Assembly: GCF_004353925.1 (NCBI RefSeq)
Contig: NZ_SMOK01000011.1
Coordinates: 186,001 to 250,000, forward strand
Source of the DNA: Pseudomonas sp. H9
GTDB taxonomy: Bacteria > Pseudomonadota > Gammaproteobacteria > Pseudomonadales > Pseudomonadaceae
Length of the DNA: 64,000 bases
Direction: 5' to 3'
The notes under the pieces are model-generated. The model worked only from the letters and a program-made list of their open reading frames with translations. It searched no databases and was not told the DNA's origin. The translations under genes and the position numbers were made by a program. Positions 51,989 to 61,152 of the stretch are shown here, piece after piece (the stretch's first letter is position 1; each line of letters begins with the position of its first letter).

Positions 51989-53250
51989 TCAAGGTAATTT
52001 GTGCCCGCGCTGACCAGCTGCCCGCTGAACTACAACCAGGTGAGCGCGCTTTCTCGTACTTCAAGTCCGCCCGCCGTGAGGGCGTTGGCACCATCGCCAA
52101 AGGGTGGCATGGCTCCCTCAAGCGCAAGGGTTTTCGACCTAGTCCCGCGACTTGGGATTTCGTGCAGTTTTGCCTGGCGGTGTGCGCCACGGATCTATGT
52201 GGCTTGCGTAAGACCAGCGCAGACGGCTGGACTCGGACGATTGAGCTCAGCGTCGGCTTGCATGAACCGCTGCGATGGGAGCCTTACAGAACCGAGCTTG
52301 AGCAGCTGCTCAAGGTATTGACCGGGGATTACTGGACACTGATCTTCACCGGTGCCGGCCTGCCGCCGCCTCAAGGGAATTTTGTTGCCAAACCACAGGA
52401 CTGTGTGTCGTTGTTGTCGGGCGGCCTTGATAGCCTGATTGGAGGGCTTGACCTGGTAGTACAGGGACGACGCCCATTGTTCGTATCGCAGCTGGCGCAC
52501 GAGGACTCGAAGCGTCAGCGCGATTACGCTCATCTGCTAGGCGGCGACAACGCCCACTACCAGTGGAGTCACGGCATCAGTTTCAAAGGCCATAAGGAAC
52601 CTTCAACCCGCGCCCGATCCTTGGCGTTTTACGCGTTTGCCGTTCTGGCAGCATCGCGATTGGCCAACCCACGACCTACCTTGTTCATTCCTGAGAACGG
52701 ATTCATCTGTGTGAACCCGCCCCTTGTTCCAGGGCGCATATCGAGCCTGAGCACTCGCACGACGCACCCACTGTTCATCAACAAGCTGCAACAAGTGCTG
52801 GATGGTGTAGGTGTTCAAGTTCAGCTCGAATTACCCTATCGGTTCAAGACCAAGGGTGAAATGATGAACGAGTGCCTTGACCAGGCGCGGCTTCAGCAAT
52901 TGGCCTCGGATACGACCAGCTGCGGACGCTTCCGAACCTACAACCGCACGCATTGCGGTCGTTGTGTGCCCTGTATGATAAGGCGGGCCGCTTTTACAGC
53001 TTGGACGGGAGGCTCTGATGACACCGAATATGTGTATCCAAGCCTGGTTGGCAGCGACAAGTCCAGTGGGCCGGATGATCCCATGGCTGTTGCGTTGGCT
53101 ATCTTGACGACTAAGACAAAGGGCATTGACAGATTTTTGGGCGCGTCGCTCGCATTTGCCCCCGTCAGTGAGCGTGCACAGTATCGTTCAGTCCTCACGA
53201 ATGGCATCCAAGAACTTGATGCCTTGCTGACTGGAGATGGAGTGCTGTGA
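51985..53250 (+). CDS. qatC: QueC-like PP-loop protein QatC
   Basis: 421 residues. The PP-loop ATP pyrophosphatase motif SGGLDS is at 145-150, and a C-terminal zinc site has Cys313, Cys324, Cys327 and Cys330 (C-x10-C-x2-C-x2-C), as in QueC, which makes 7-cyano-7-deazaguanine. The N-terminal 140 residues are an extra domain absent from QueC. It may modify a protein or nucleic acid in the defence reaction; no other queuosine genes are nearby. The ATG overlaps the qatB stop (ATGA). Confidence 0.88.
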   Translation: MIKVICARADQLPAELQPGERAFSYFKSARREGVGTIAKGWHGSLKRKGFRPSPATWDFVQFCLAVCATDLCGLRKTSADGWTRTIELSVGLHEPLRWEPYRTELEQLLKVLTGDYWTLIFTGAGLPPPQGNFVAKPQDCVSLLSGGLDSLIGGLDLVVQGRRPLFVSQLAHEDSKRQRDYAHLLGGDNAHYQWSHGISFKGHKEPSTRARSLAFYAFAVLAASRLANPRPTLFIPENGFICVNPPLVPGRISSLSTRTTHPLFINKLQQVLDGVGVQVQLELPYRFKTKGEMMNECLDQARLQQLASDTTSCGRFRTYNRTHCGRCVPCMIRRAAFTAWTGGSDDTEYVYPSLVGSDKSSGPDDPMAVALAILTTKTKGIDRFLGASLAFAPVSERAQYRSVLTNGIQELDALLTGDGVL

Positions 53251-53993
53251 TGGATTTTCACTGCCACCTCGACCTGTATCCCAATGCCCGCGACGTCTAT
53301 GCGCAGGCCCGGGACAGGAACGAGTTCACGTGGCTCGTAACCACCAGCCCCCGTGCATTCGCTGCCACCAGTAGAGTTCTGGGTGGAAGCGAAAAGGTGC
53401 TAATAACACCAGGGTTGCATCCAGAGATTGTGGGCGCCCGTCACGCAGAGCTCGACCTGCTGCTTGACCAAATCCGGCAGGTGAGGGCAGTGGGAGAAGT
53501 CGGCCTGGATGGCTCCAAACGCTTCCAGGCCAGCTATGAGATGCAGCGCAAGGTGTTCGTCGCCGTCGTTGAACAGTGCGCGGCCTTAGGTGGCCGCGTA
53601 CTGAGCATCCATTCACGCCAGGCAGTGAAGGATGTGCTCGCGGTGCTGAACGCACACTCTGGCTATGGGACTGCAGTGCTTCACTGGTTTACAGGATCTG
53701 GCTCGGAACTCAAGGCAGCGGTAGAGCAGGGGTGCTGGTTCAGCATCGGCCCTGCAGCATTCAACTCGGCAGCGGGCCAGTCCCTGGCGAAAAAGCTTCC
53801 GCGCGATCGGGTCGTTCCCGAAAGCGATGGGCCATTCGCCCAGGTGGATGGCGCCAGCGTCATGCCATGGAGTGCAGGGCAGACCGCACAGTTGCTGGCT
53901 GGGGCATGGGGAGTTCCACCCGCCGAAGTCATGAAGATCCTGGATTCGAATTCGCGCCGGCTCCTTGGCCTCATCCGTGCGTTGGATTGTTGA
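53250..53993 (+). CDS. qatD: TatD-like metal-dependent hydrolase QatD
   Basis: 247 residues of the TatD DNase family: HCHLDLY supplies His4 and His6, AVGEVGLDG the metal-bridging Glu, LSIHSRQA and LHWFTGS further His ligands, and ESDGPFAQ the catalytic Asp. It would be a 3'-5' DNA exonuclease or related hydrolase. The ATG at 53250 overlaps the qatC stop by one base. Together with qatABC it completes the system. Metal ligands all appear intact, so the system is probably functional. Confidence 0.9.
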   Translation: MDFHCHLDLYPNARDVYAQARDRNEFTWLVTTSPRAFAATSRVLGGSEKVLITPGLHPEIVGARHAELDLLLDQIRQVRAVGEVGLDGSKRFQASYEMQRKVFVAVVEQCAALGGRVLSIHSRQAVKDVLAVLNAHSGYGTAVLHWFTGSGSELKAAVEQGCWFSIGPAAFNSAAGQSLAKKLPRDRVVPESDGPFAQVDGASVMPWSAGQTAQLLAGAWGVPPAEVMKILDSNSRRLLGLIRALDC

Positions 53994-54022
53994 TCATCGA
54001 AAATTGAGTGGAGACCTTGGGC

Positions 54023-54535
54023 ATGGAGCAATTGAGTCGAGCCAAGCGTTATCTGGGCAGGATAGAGCGCTTGTACGCGGGTGTATTCTCATCGCTCGGC
54101 CACGATGAAGACGCGTATTTTGATGATGTGCTTTCCTTCTTCATTCACTGTTATCACGTCAGGGACTGGGCACTGCATCAGGACGGGTCAACGGTTCAAA
54201 GGTGCGAGATCGACGCGTTCATTGATGAGAATGAAGCTCTTAGAATCTGCGCCGACTTGGCCAATGGCTCAAAGCACTGCAAGCTGACACGTACGCCACG
54301 CTCAGGCCATCAGCCTTCGATTACGGATCCGCAGACTCATTACTCCACGTGGTACGTGGGTAATGGAGGAGGAGAGGTACTACAGTTTAGTTATCGAGTC
54401 ATGAGCAGCGGTCAATCAATCGACGTTCGGCAGCTGGCGCGTGAGTGTATTGCCCTATGGGAGCAGTTTCTGGGGGGTATCCTTCAACAGGCGAATCGAC
54501 CTGGCCCGCCCGTGTCTGATGAGTTCATCCCGTAG
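54023..54535 (+). CDS. Unrecognised protein in the qat operon
   Basis: 170 residues, predicted soluble and mostly helical. A conserved-looking core reads FFIHCYHVRDWALHQ and ICADLANGSKHCKLTR, followed by a basic turn and a beta-rich end (EVLQFSYRVMSSGQS, ALWEQFLGGIL). I do not recognise a characterised family. GGAG lies ten bases before the ATG; a GTG at 54008 is an alternative. It begins 29 bp after qatD with no terminator between, so it is probably co-transcribed and may be an accessory subunit of the defence system. Confidence 0.65.
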   Translation: MEQLSRAKRYLGRIERLYAGVFSSLGHDEDAYFDDVLSFFIHCYHVRDWALHQDGSTVQRCEIDAFIDENEALRICADLANGSKHCKLTRTPRSGHQPSITDPQTHYSTWYVGNGGGEVLQFSYRVMSSGQSIDVRQLARECIALWEQFLGGILQQANRPGPPVSDEFIP

Positions 54536-54556
54536 TAGCCTCTATTGAGCCCCAAC

Positions 54557-55612
54557 ATGACTCTTCTATCCCGCTTTGGAGAATCGGCCCCTTGTGAAAT
54601 GCAGCTAATGACTTTCTATCTCAGTCGAGATCGCGTCCTTGCTTTGCTGCACTATCAACGGCTTCCTTTATCCATGAAAATGGCCCTCAGAGGTCATGAT
54701 GTCTCAATGGCCTCCGCGATCCTGTCAAATGAGGTTGGCGCTTATGTGATGGAGGCAATCACGACGAGCTCAATCAAGACCCTTGATCAACTTGAAAGGG
54801 ACGGGCAGCTGGCGGAAGGGGTGCCGTTTATCCACTACGGGCCGGTATTGGGGAAAGGGTTTTCGTGGGCCAACAAAACACCTGCCCTCAGCCTCACTGG
54901 CAAGCTTGAGTACGCCCTCGAGGGGAAAAAGCTTGTGATCGATTTTTCCAAAGCTGGGCTTGTGAACGACACCGCGTATGTGCGGATGCAGGGGCTAACC
55001 CGACTGTTTATCTTTGGCTACGTCACTCAAATGGACGAGACGTCCATCCGAGCTGTTCCGTACGTCATCGGTGACGTGATCAAGGCTACGCCAGCTTTTC
55101 CGGTTCCGATCATCACCACGCTGGAGCTCCGCCCAGTAGAGATCCAGCAGTTTTCATGCATCGACGGATCCTGGATTCCCAGTGCAGCAGAATTCAAGAG
55201 GTTGAAAGAAGTCCCTGAACGCACCGTCAAGGAGCTTATTTGCAGTTTGCTGGAGGAACCCGATGTGCCTGCTGACTGGGGAGGCGAAGAGAGCGATGTG
55301 CTATCCGCCAATCTGATCGTCGCAGGACAACGGCAGTTGGGAGCTTTCCTGCTGAAGGGGCCATCCAGATTCCACGAAATGAAGCCCACTGACCTGGGCA
55401 AAAATGCCGACCAGCTCTACCGACTGTTTAACATACCTGCCCAGATTTATGTGATTCAGCACTGCCACAAAATTGGTGCTGCCGTCCGCAAGCAGGCCCA
55501 GGCGTTGGCGTTTACTCAAAACCTCACCACCCCTTGTCGTATCTGCTTCATCGACGGTGTTTCGACCGCGCAATTGCTTCTGGCCAATGGTTTGTGGCCA
55601 GGAAGCAAATAG
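54557..55612 (+). CDS. Unrecognised protein in the qat operon, possible nuclease-like C-terminal domain
   Basis: 351 residues, soluble. The N-terminal 200 residues are alpha/beta with no motif I know. The C-terminal 120 residues (ANLIVAGQRQLGAFLLKGPS, then FHEMKPTDLGKNADQLYRLF and IYVIQHCHKIGAAVRKQAQA) have an E/D...K-like arrangement that recalls PD-(D/E)XK folds, but this is only a weak visual impression. It starts 21 bp after the preceding gene. The start is uncertain (TTG 54545, ATG 54557, ATG 54599), and none has a strong ribosome site. Confidence 0.6.
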   Translation: MTLLSRFGESAPCEMQLMTFYLSRDRVLALLHYQRLPLSMKMALRGHDVSMASAILSNEVGAYVMEAITTSSIKTLDQLERDGQLAEGVPFIHYGPVLGKGFSWANKTPALSLTGKLEYALEGKKLVIDFSKAGLVNDTAYVRMQGLTRLFIFGYVTQMDETSIRAVPYVIGDVIKATPAFPVPIITTLELRPVEIQQFSCIDGSWIPSAAEFKRLKEVPERTVKELICSLLEEPDVPADWGGEESDVLSANLIVAGQRQLGAFLLKGPSRFHEMKPTDLGKNADQLYRLFNIPAQIYVIQHCHKIGAAVRKQAQALAFTQNLTTPCRICFIDGVSTAQLLLANGLWPGSK

Positions 55613-56212
55613 CCCATTAACCGGGGTCCGTTGAAGGCGGATCCAGCCATTGTGCTACCGGCTATCGGCCGGTTTGCGCTTTATTGTATTGCGAGAACGG
55701 CAAATGGTATGCGGGCTTAGCGAGGTGAGCAATATCAGAAAACTGCGGCCGGTAATGCGTTGCTCGGTTGCCGAGCCGGGGGGTGGGTTTTATCCAGGCC
55801 AGTTCGCCGCTGGAGATGACGCTAAAAGCTACTGCGGAGCACATTCGAAACGTATCAGTTCACACCTCACGGTGGTCGCTATTTGGAGGCGGTAACTGCG
55901 AGCATCATGTACAAAACGATGTACCAGCGACCGTGGTAAGACGATGACGGAACGAGCAGCATGGCTGCCATTGTGGTCGTTGAGAGCCGCCGTCAATGCT
56001 CCGTCTGATCTGGGTGCCCCTGAATCATCTACCACAAAGGTCGAGTCGGGCGGATTTTGAATTGCCTGCTTCAAGACTGGCTACGGAGCGCCTTAAACTG
56101 TGAGATTTACGTAGCTGCTAGACCATCAGCTGACCGCCTCAACGAACCGGGATCGGGTAGTTATCGCAACGTAACGGCAGACATGCAGACGTTCACTGAT
56201 TACAGGTTAACC
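55613..56212. other. Gap without a convincing gene
   Basis: 600 bp between the qat operon and the GIY-YIG gene. Short open frames on both strands lack ribosome sites and recognisable protein features. The first 20 bp resemble ordinary 3' flanking DNA, with no clear terminator hairpin. It may hold the promoter of the GIY-YIG gene or decayed coding DNA. Confidence 0.4.
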
Positions 56213-56950
56213 ATGAAACGCACCTTAGCGAAACACCAGCTCTATAGACATTTCGACGCTTCTGGCCGACTTCTGTACGTAGGGATCTCAAATAGCGCCA
56301 TTTCCAGGCTGTCGCAGCACCGACGCACATCGGCCTGGGCAGAAGATATAGCCTACGTAAAAATTGAAAACTACCCGTCAGAGGCGCTCGCAAAAGAGGC
56401 GGAGAAAAATGCCATCGGAGACGAAGCCCCGCTGTTTAATATCAACCACCAGCTGCCGGATCGGGGATTAACTGCTGCAAAAAAGCGTGGAAAGATCACA
56501 GCTAAGGATCCATCTTATGATGTCCGTAACGTTGCTCATTGCATCCGTGACACAGCGGCAATTCTCGCACGCATCGCCATCGCTGCAGAAAATGTGGCTA
56601 TCGAAGGGGATTTGCAAGCGAGCACATTTTTAAGCATCAGTTTCATTCTTCCAAATGGCGCTTTTGCTGAGGAGCTAGGGCTCGATGAATTGTTTGAAGC
56701 TCCGGCGCCGAAGCTAGCGCCTTCGTACCGGATCCTGCTTGTTACCGGCGTTGAGACACATGCGCCAGGTGCCGAGGCAACCAACTGCCGTGTTTCTATA
56801 ATCTCTCCATGGTGGCTGACCCATCTGTGCACGGAAAATCTTGGAAAGCGTAAAGACTACGACCAAGCCTATTCAGCCGATATCGTAAAGTCCATTTCCA
56901 GCTACAACAGGGTAATTCAGCATCTTTTCAGCCGTGTCGAGTCCCTCTAG
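56213..56950 (+). CDS. GIY-YIG domain endonuclease
   Basis: 245 residues. The GIY-YIG core is at about 7-75: HQLYRHFDASGRLLYVGIS (the two Tyr-containing strands), SRLSQHRRTSAWAEDI with the catalytic Arg, and ALAKEAEKNAIGDEAPLFN with the metal-binding Glu and family Asn. The C-terminal 150 residues have no motif I know. The ATG at 56213 follows an AGG seven bases upstream; the frame is open to 56057, and ATG 56183 is an alternative. It is a stand-alone gene in the island and may be a defence or mobile-element nuclease. Confidence 0.75.
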   Translation: MKRTLAKHQLYRHFDASGRLLYVGISNSAISRLSQHRRTSAWAEDIAYVKIENYPSEALAKEAEKNAIGDEAPLFNINHQLPDRGLTAAKKRGKITAKDPSYDVRNVAHCIRDTAAILARIAIAAENVAIEGDLQASTFLSISFILPNGAFAEELGLDELFEAPAPKLAPSYRILLVTGVETHAPGAEATNCRVSIISPWWLTHLCTENLGKRKDYDQAYSADIVKSISSYNRVIQHLFSRVESL

Positions 56951-57122
56951 CATCCTAGGACGTGAAGCTCCAATTCAGGTGCGTCGATAGTGGCTAATCG
57001 TCCTGCGGGGCTTCAGAAGTCAAGCTGCTCAAGTTTTGTGGAGATGACATCGATCGTTAGTTTAGGGCGCGTTATAGCGCCCTACTCCCGCCGCGTAGTG
57101 CTGAAGCTCGACTTCGTAGCTC

Positions 57123-57785
57123 TCACGGCTTCCAAATCGGCAACTTTGAATTTCCAGGTTTGTCGATCACGATCGCGAGGCTCTGCTTGGCTCGAGTGAC
57201 CGCAACATAGAAGGCGGCAGCAGTCGTGGACTCCAGCAATGTAGATTTGCTGATGAACTGCTCGATCTTGCCTGTAGGGACGATCAACACGCGCTCAAAC
57301 GTAGAACCCTTCGAGCCCTTGAAATTGACATGCTCGAGCTCGTACTGCTTGCCCGAACTCGCTGAGTAACGCAGGCAGCGCGGCTGATAGTGTTCGATGT
57401 AGGTGTCCAGGTCTTTGCTATGTATGAGGAACACCCCGTCATGGCCGGATACCTCATAATTCACGGAAGTCGTGGGCGGAAACTTCCAGTCGGCATCAAA
57501 AATGGTGTCTGAAAACTTGGCAATCTCGGTGCGGCAGCGGTACGTGATCGTCGCGTAATTGATGCTCAGCAGTCCATCCGCCTCACGTTCTTGAAACCAC
57601 TCCAGAGCAGCTGCATAGCCATAATGTACAAAGCACCGATCAGGTCTCGATGGCGGCAGAGTCTGGAAAGATTTCACTGAAGCGTTGGCCAGAGCGATAC
57701 AGTTGAGCAGGGCAACCTGTTTAACTTGCTTGTCGGTCGGCAGCTGCGCAAGGATTTCGGCTGGTTGGACAGTCTGATCACCAAG
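57123..57785 (-). pseudogene. Fragment of a superfamily I (UvrD/Rep-type) helicase, C-terminal part
   Basis: Minus-strand reading from a stop at 57786-57788 gives LGDQTVQPAEILAQLPTDK and on to the C-terminus. The segment FKGSKGSTFERVLIVPTGK corresponds to helicase motif V, and AAAFYVAVTRAKQSLAIVID to motif VI with its Arg. The N-terminal helicase domain (Walker A and B) is absent, and upstream DNA belongs to a recombinase remnant. It is therefore a 5'-truncated relic of a defence- or repair-type helicase. Confidence 0.7.
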
Positions 57786-57808
57786 TCATGCTAGGCATAG
57801 TGGGTGTA

Positions 57809-59091
57809 CTAACCACGGTCTCGCATCGGCACACTCTTGATCGATTTGCCTCGTTGTTGGTCATGCGAGTGGTAGTAGACGTTCTGAGTCGTGCTGAGAT
57901 TGCTGTGCCGCAGATCAAGCTGAAGATCTTTAGCGCTGCGCAATGGCGCATCGAACGTCGCCGAGGTATGTCTCAGCCAGTGTGCAGATGCAGCCTTGAG
58001 ACTGTTCATCTCGTGCGCCTGACGGCCTTCATGACGCATCCGGCTAAGTGCATTGTCGAACACAGCCTGGAGGAGGGCGCGCACCTGCCGCCCAGAGAGC
58101 CCGGAACGACCACTCAAGGTCGTGAGCAAGGGTGTTTTTTCGTCCCACAGTGGCAGTTCAGATAGCCCAAGAAAACGACGATAGCGCTTGAGATAGTGCT
58201 CAATGTACTCATCGCGCATGGCAATCTTACCGGCTTTGTTACCTTTGCCGATCACGTGATACCACCAATTACCCTCAGGGTCTTGCCGAAAATCCCCCAT
58301 GACTGGCGTCCAGTTGGATCTGCCAACGATATCAGAGACCCGTAGGTACATGGCGAAAAGCGTGGCGAGAATGAAGAGTGTCCTCTCGTGACGAGCAGGC
58401 TCAGCGGAAGCCATCAGCTCGGCGGTCTCCAACACATAGTCCCATTGCAGAGGTGTTAGGGCTCTATGAGACCCTTCATCCTACGGCGTGCCGGCGCTCA
58501 TACCTTTTTTCTTGATCAATCGGAAAGGGTTACCAGGCACAGGTACTCGAAGAAGCGTGTACTGATCGAGTACACCTGGTTGATGGTGCCTTGAGACGCC
58601 TTGTACTGTGGCGGGGCTCCATTTTCAGAACCATCATGCTCATGCTTCACGGCTTTGGAGGCCTTCAAGCTGAAAGGACGCCATTTTTCATTGGGCATCG
58701 TTGGCTCACCCCAGGTGGACTCCGAGTGGTCGCTGGTGACAAAACGACCTCGAACGATGGGCCCGATCTAGTCTGCCGGCGGATGCCGGCAGAACTGAAG
58801 GTATTCCTCGGCGTCTTGGCGCTTGAGCTGATTGAAGGGTTTATGTTTGATGATCATGCCCCATAGCAGTAGCCGCTCTACATGCGTACGGTACGACGTA
58901 AAGGTCAAGCTGTTATCCGAATACGCACGAAGAAAATTCCGGGCAAGCAGATAGCCTTTATGGGCTTCGACTGACGGTTCAAAGGACTCAATGTATGTCC
59001 GGACGCACGCCATACTCGGCTCGTTCAGACTGAAGTCCTGATCAATGAAGATCTCATAAGATTCAAAGATCGGTCGTGGCTGGTTAGACAT
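57809..59091 (-). pseudogene. Decayed tyrosine site-specific recombinase (integrase)
   Basis: Three pieces of one gene read in order on the minus strand: the N-terminal SAM-like domain (ATG 59091), a middle segment (58698-58516), and the catalytic domain (to 57809). Lesions are a TAG at 58770-58768 where PPAD[W]IGPIVRG is expected, a one-base deletion near 58537, and a TAG at 58483-58481. The catalytic residues remain visible: Arg in MYLRVSD, His and Arg in HWLRHTSAT, His in LRHSNLSTTQ and Tyr in NVYYHS. It would have moved the island; it is now inactive unless the lesions are sequencing errors. Confidence 0.8.
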
Positions 59092-59631
59092 CTAGAGACT
59101 TACCGATCGGTTTAACGCTGTTCGTAGACTTCCAGTATTGGGAGTAACTGGAAGTTAGAGGAGGGTAGTTCATGGTTCCTCTTTTCCTCGACACTTAATG
59201 ATTGACAATGGCCGATATTAGCTCCCAACTGCTCTTCTCACAACTGCACGCCTTATGTCTACCGGCAATCATTTTGGACTTGACTCCTGCAGCTTTTAGG
59301 ACTAAGTGCGCCAATGCATATTTAATTAAGTGAATATTGAGCTTTTTGAGGTGTTAATTAATATTTCGTTGCTTAATGGGTAAATTGGCGCGCCCCCGCG
59401 CCCCCAGCCTCGCTGCCTGGGCGTCGCTTGGCCGGCCCGCGTGCCTCGGTCGCATACGCTGTTCAGTTTGTCTTTAAGACTACGGCTGAGGAATGGTTCT
59501 CTTAATGAATTGGCTGCTTATATTTCTTGTTGTTCGACTACGCGCGCAGGCGACTTGTGAATTTGCTCTGGAAATTTCCGGAAAACTTATATAGTCCATA
59601 TAAGACTAAAAGCGCACGTTATTTTCGATCG

Positions 59632-60266
59632 TTTCGCACATTAAATTAAAAGTCTGACGCTTCGCGGAATAAATGAAAAGCTGACATTTCGCATATTTTT
59701 TGAAAGCGCCTCTGTATAGCCCTTGTATTTATTGGGGCAACCACGTGAGTACAGCCCAAATCGTCGACGTTTCGCATGATTACTGCAAAGTCTGCAAGGA
59801 TTGGAAAACCAACGCATCCTGGCACAAGGAGTCGAGCACATTTCGCTAGAAGCCCCGGATTGCGTGAGGTTCAGCCCCAAGAACAGTAATTATTTAGAAC
59901 AGCGGCGAGCCAGCTGGAGCTATCAGCAAAGCACCTGACGATTCGCGTAATTTCTGCAAAAAGATGCGTTTCGCATGATTTCTGCAAAAAATGGCTTGAG
60001 GCTACGTCGTCACTGGGCTGTCGCGGTTTTTCGAGTGTGTGGACGGGCTACACCTCAGACTGCGTCGTCCGCGAGCACCCCATGAGGGCGTTAAAACGGC
60101 TGCAGGCCCTGAACCTCAAGGAGTTGGGCGTCACGGAGGGCCGTTTTGGATGTCGCATGATTTCTGCAAAGTCGACGTACCGTGCAAAGCCGTCAGGTGG
60201 GCTACAGGCCTTGGCTGGCGCGGCATTCAGAGTGGCGAGGGGGCGGTTTCGCATAATTTCGTGAAC
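59632..60266 (+). repeat. Array of about eight direct 20-bp repeats (iteron- or transposon-end-like)
   Basis: The best copies read TTTCGCATGATTTCTGCAAA (59969-59988) and nearly so at 59770, 59941, 60151 and 60247. More diverged copies start at 59632, 59660 and 59687. All are in the same orientation. Two groups are spaced 27-28 bp apart (59632/59660/59687 and 59941/59969), while others are 80-180 bp apart. The spacing is irregular and spacers are unrelated, so this is not a CRISPR array. It resembles iterons or transposase-binding sites at one end of a Tn7/Tn5053-like element. Confidence 0.65.
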
Positions 60267-60952
60267 GCATCAATTTGACCGGAGATGTGTGGGATTGGAT
60301 GCTCATGAACATTTCTGACATAACATATGATTTAACATAATATACATTATGCGCATATTCATATATCGCTTTGCTGCCCATGAGCGTGCAGATTTGAAGC
60401 CCGGCCCCAGGCCTCAATCACGCCTGCGCTGCTCGCAAACGGACCTTAACCATGTGAGCCAAGACAAACGATTCCCGAGAACCACACTCTCTGTGATTGC
60501 GAACCACGTTTGGCTGTATCCACCGCAGCAGCCTCATCAAGATCGAATGACTGGAAAACTTCCAACGCCTTGACGCCTACGGGCACCGGTCATTGCTGAG
60601 CATCCTGCAGTATCGCTTGAGCGATTGACCCTGGTTGTCAGCTTCAACGATTCACGGTTATCAGCAAGGTAACCCGAAACCGCGACAACACATCGCAGCT
60701 TCCACATAGAAGATTGCCCAGCGCTTTGCCGATTCATCGAAGATGTCTGCGCGCCGCGCTAAGTGCGTCAACGTCAAGCGTACAGGTCTTAACCGCGCAA
60801 CTTGATGCGGATCAGGAACGCAAACCTAGCTTTTCAGCAGGATCTCCATGCCAATCGCTGCAGCGCTCCGGCGAGGTTTTCGCGGGTGCAAAGAAAAGAC
60901 CAGAGCTCCCGGTCATCACCCTCTTTATTGTGTTTTCATATGCGCAGAAAGA

Positions 60953-60986
60953 ATAACTACACTAAATAGTCATTTAGTGTAGTTAT
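60953..60986. promoter_or_regulatory. Perfect 34-bp palindrome
   Basis: ATAACTACACTAAAT and ATTTAGTGTAGTTAT are perfect 15-bp inverted arms around AGTC. It is AT-rich and followed by TATAAAACG, not a T-run, so an operator or cruciform-type site is more likely than a terminator. It lies 167 bp before the mscS start. Confidence 0.5.
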
Positions 60987-61152
60987 ATAAAACGTGCGCT
61001 AGCGAAATGCAAAAAGACGCTACTAACGCCACAGCTATGTACTTCAGATGGCCTGAATCCCGCGCGTAATGCGGGGTGAAACCGCTTGCCTGGCGCGGTA
61101 CACATCTTGTGCTAGCGTTCTCTGGTCAATCCCTCTATTTCGGGCCCCAGCT

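Larger units (their letters stand above)
59092..61152. other. 2-kb region without a recognisable gene
   Basis: No open frame here has both a ribosome site and protein-like composition. 59200-59700 is clearly more AT-rich than the rest of the window. It contains the direct-repeat array (59632-60266), an AT-rich palindromic stretch CATAATATACATTATG (about 60335-60350), and the perfect palindrome at 60953. It is likely foreign DNA joining the defence island to the mscS side of the chromosome. Confidence 0.5.

Noticed and set aside
59632-60266. Possible CRISPR array
   Set aside because: The repeats are imperfect and irregularly spaced, spacers are not of uniform length, and no cas genes are present.
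60349-60956. Short open frames between the repeat array and mscS
   Set aside because: No ribosome sites, no domain resemblance and biased composition.
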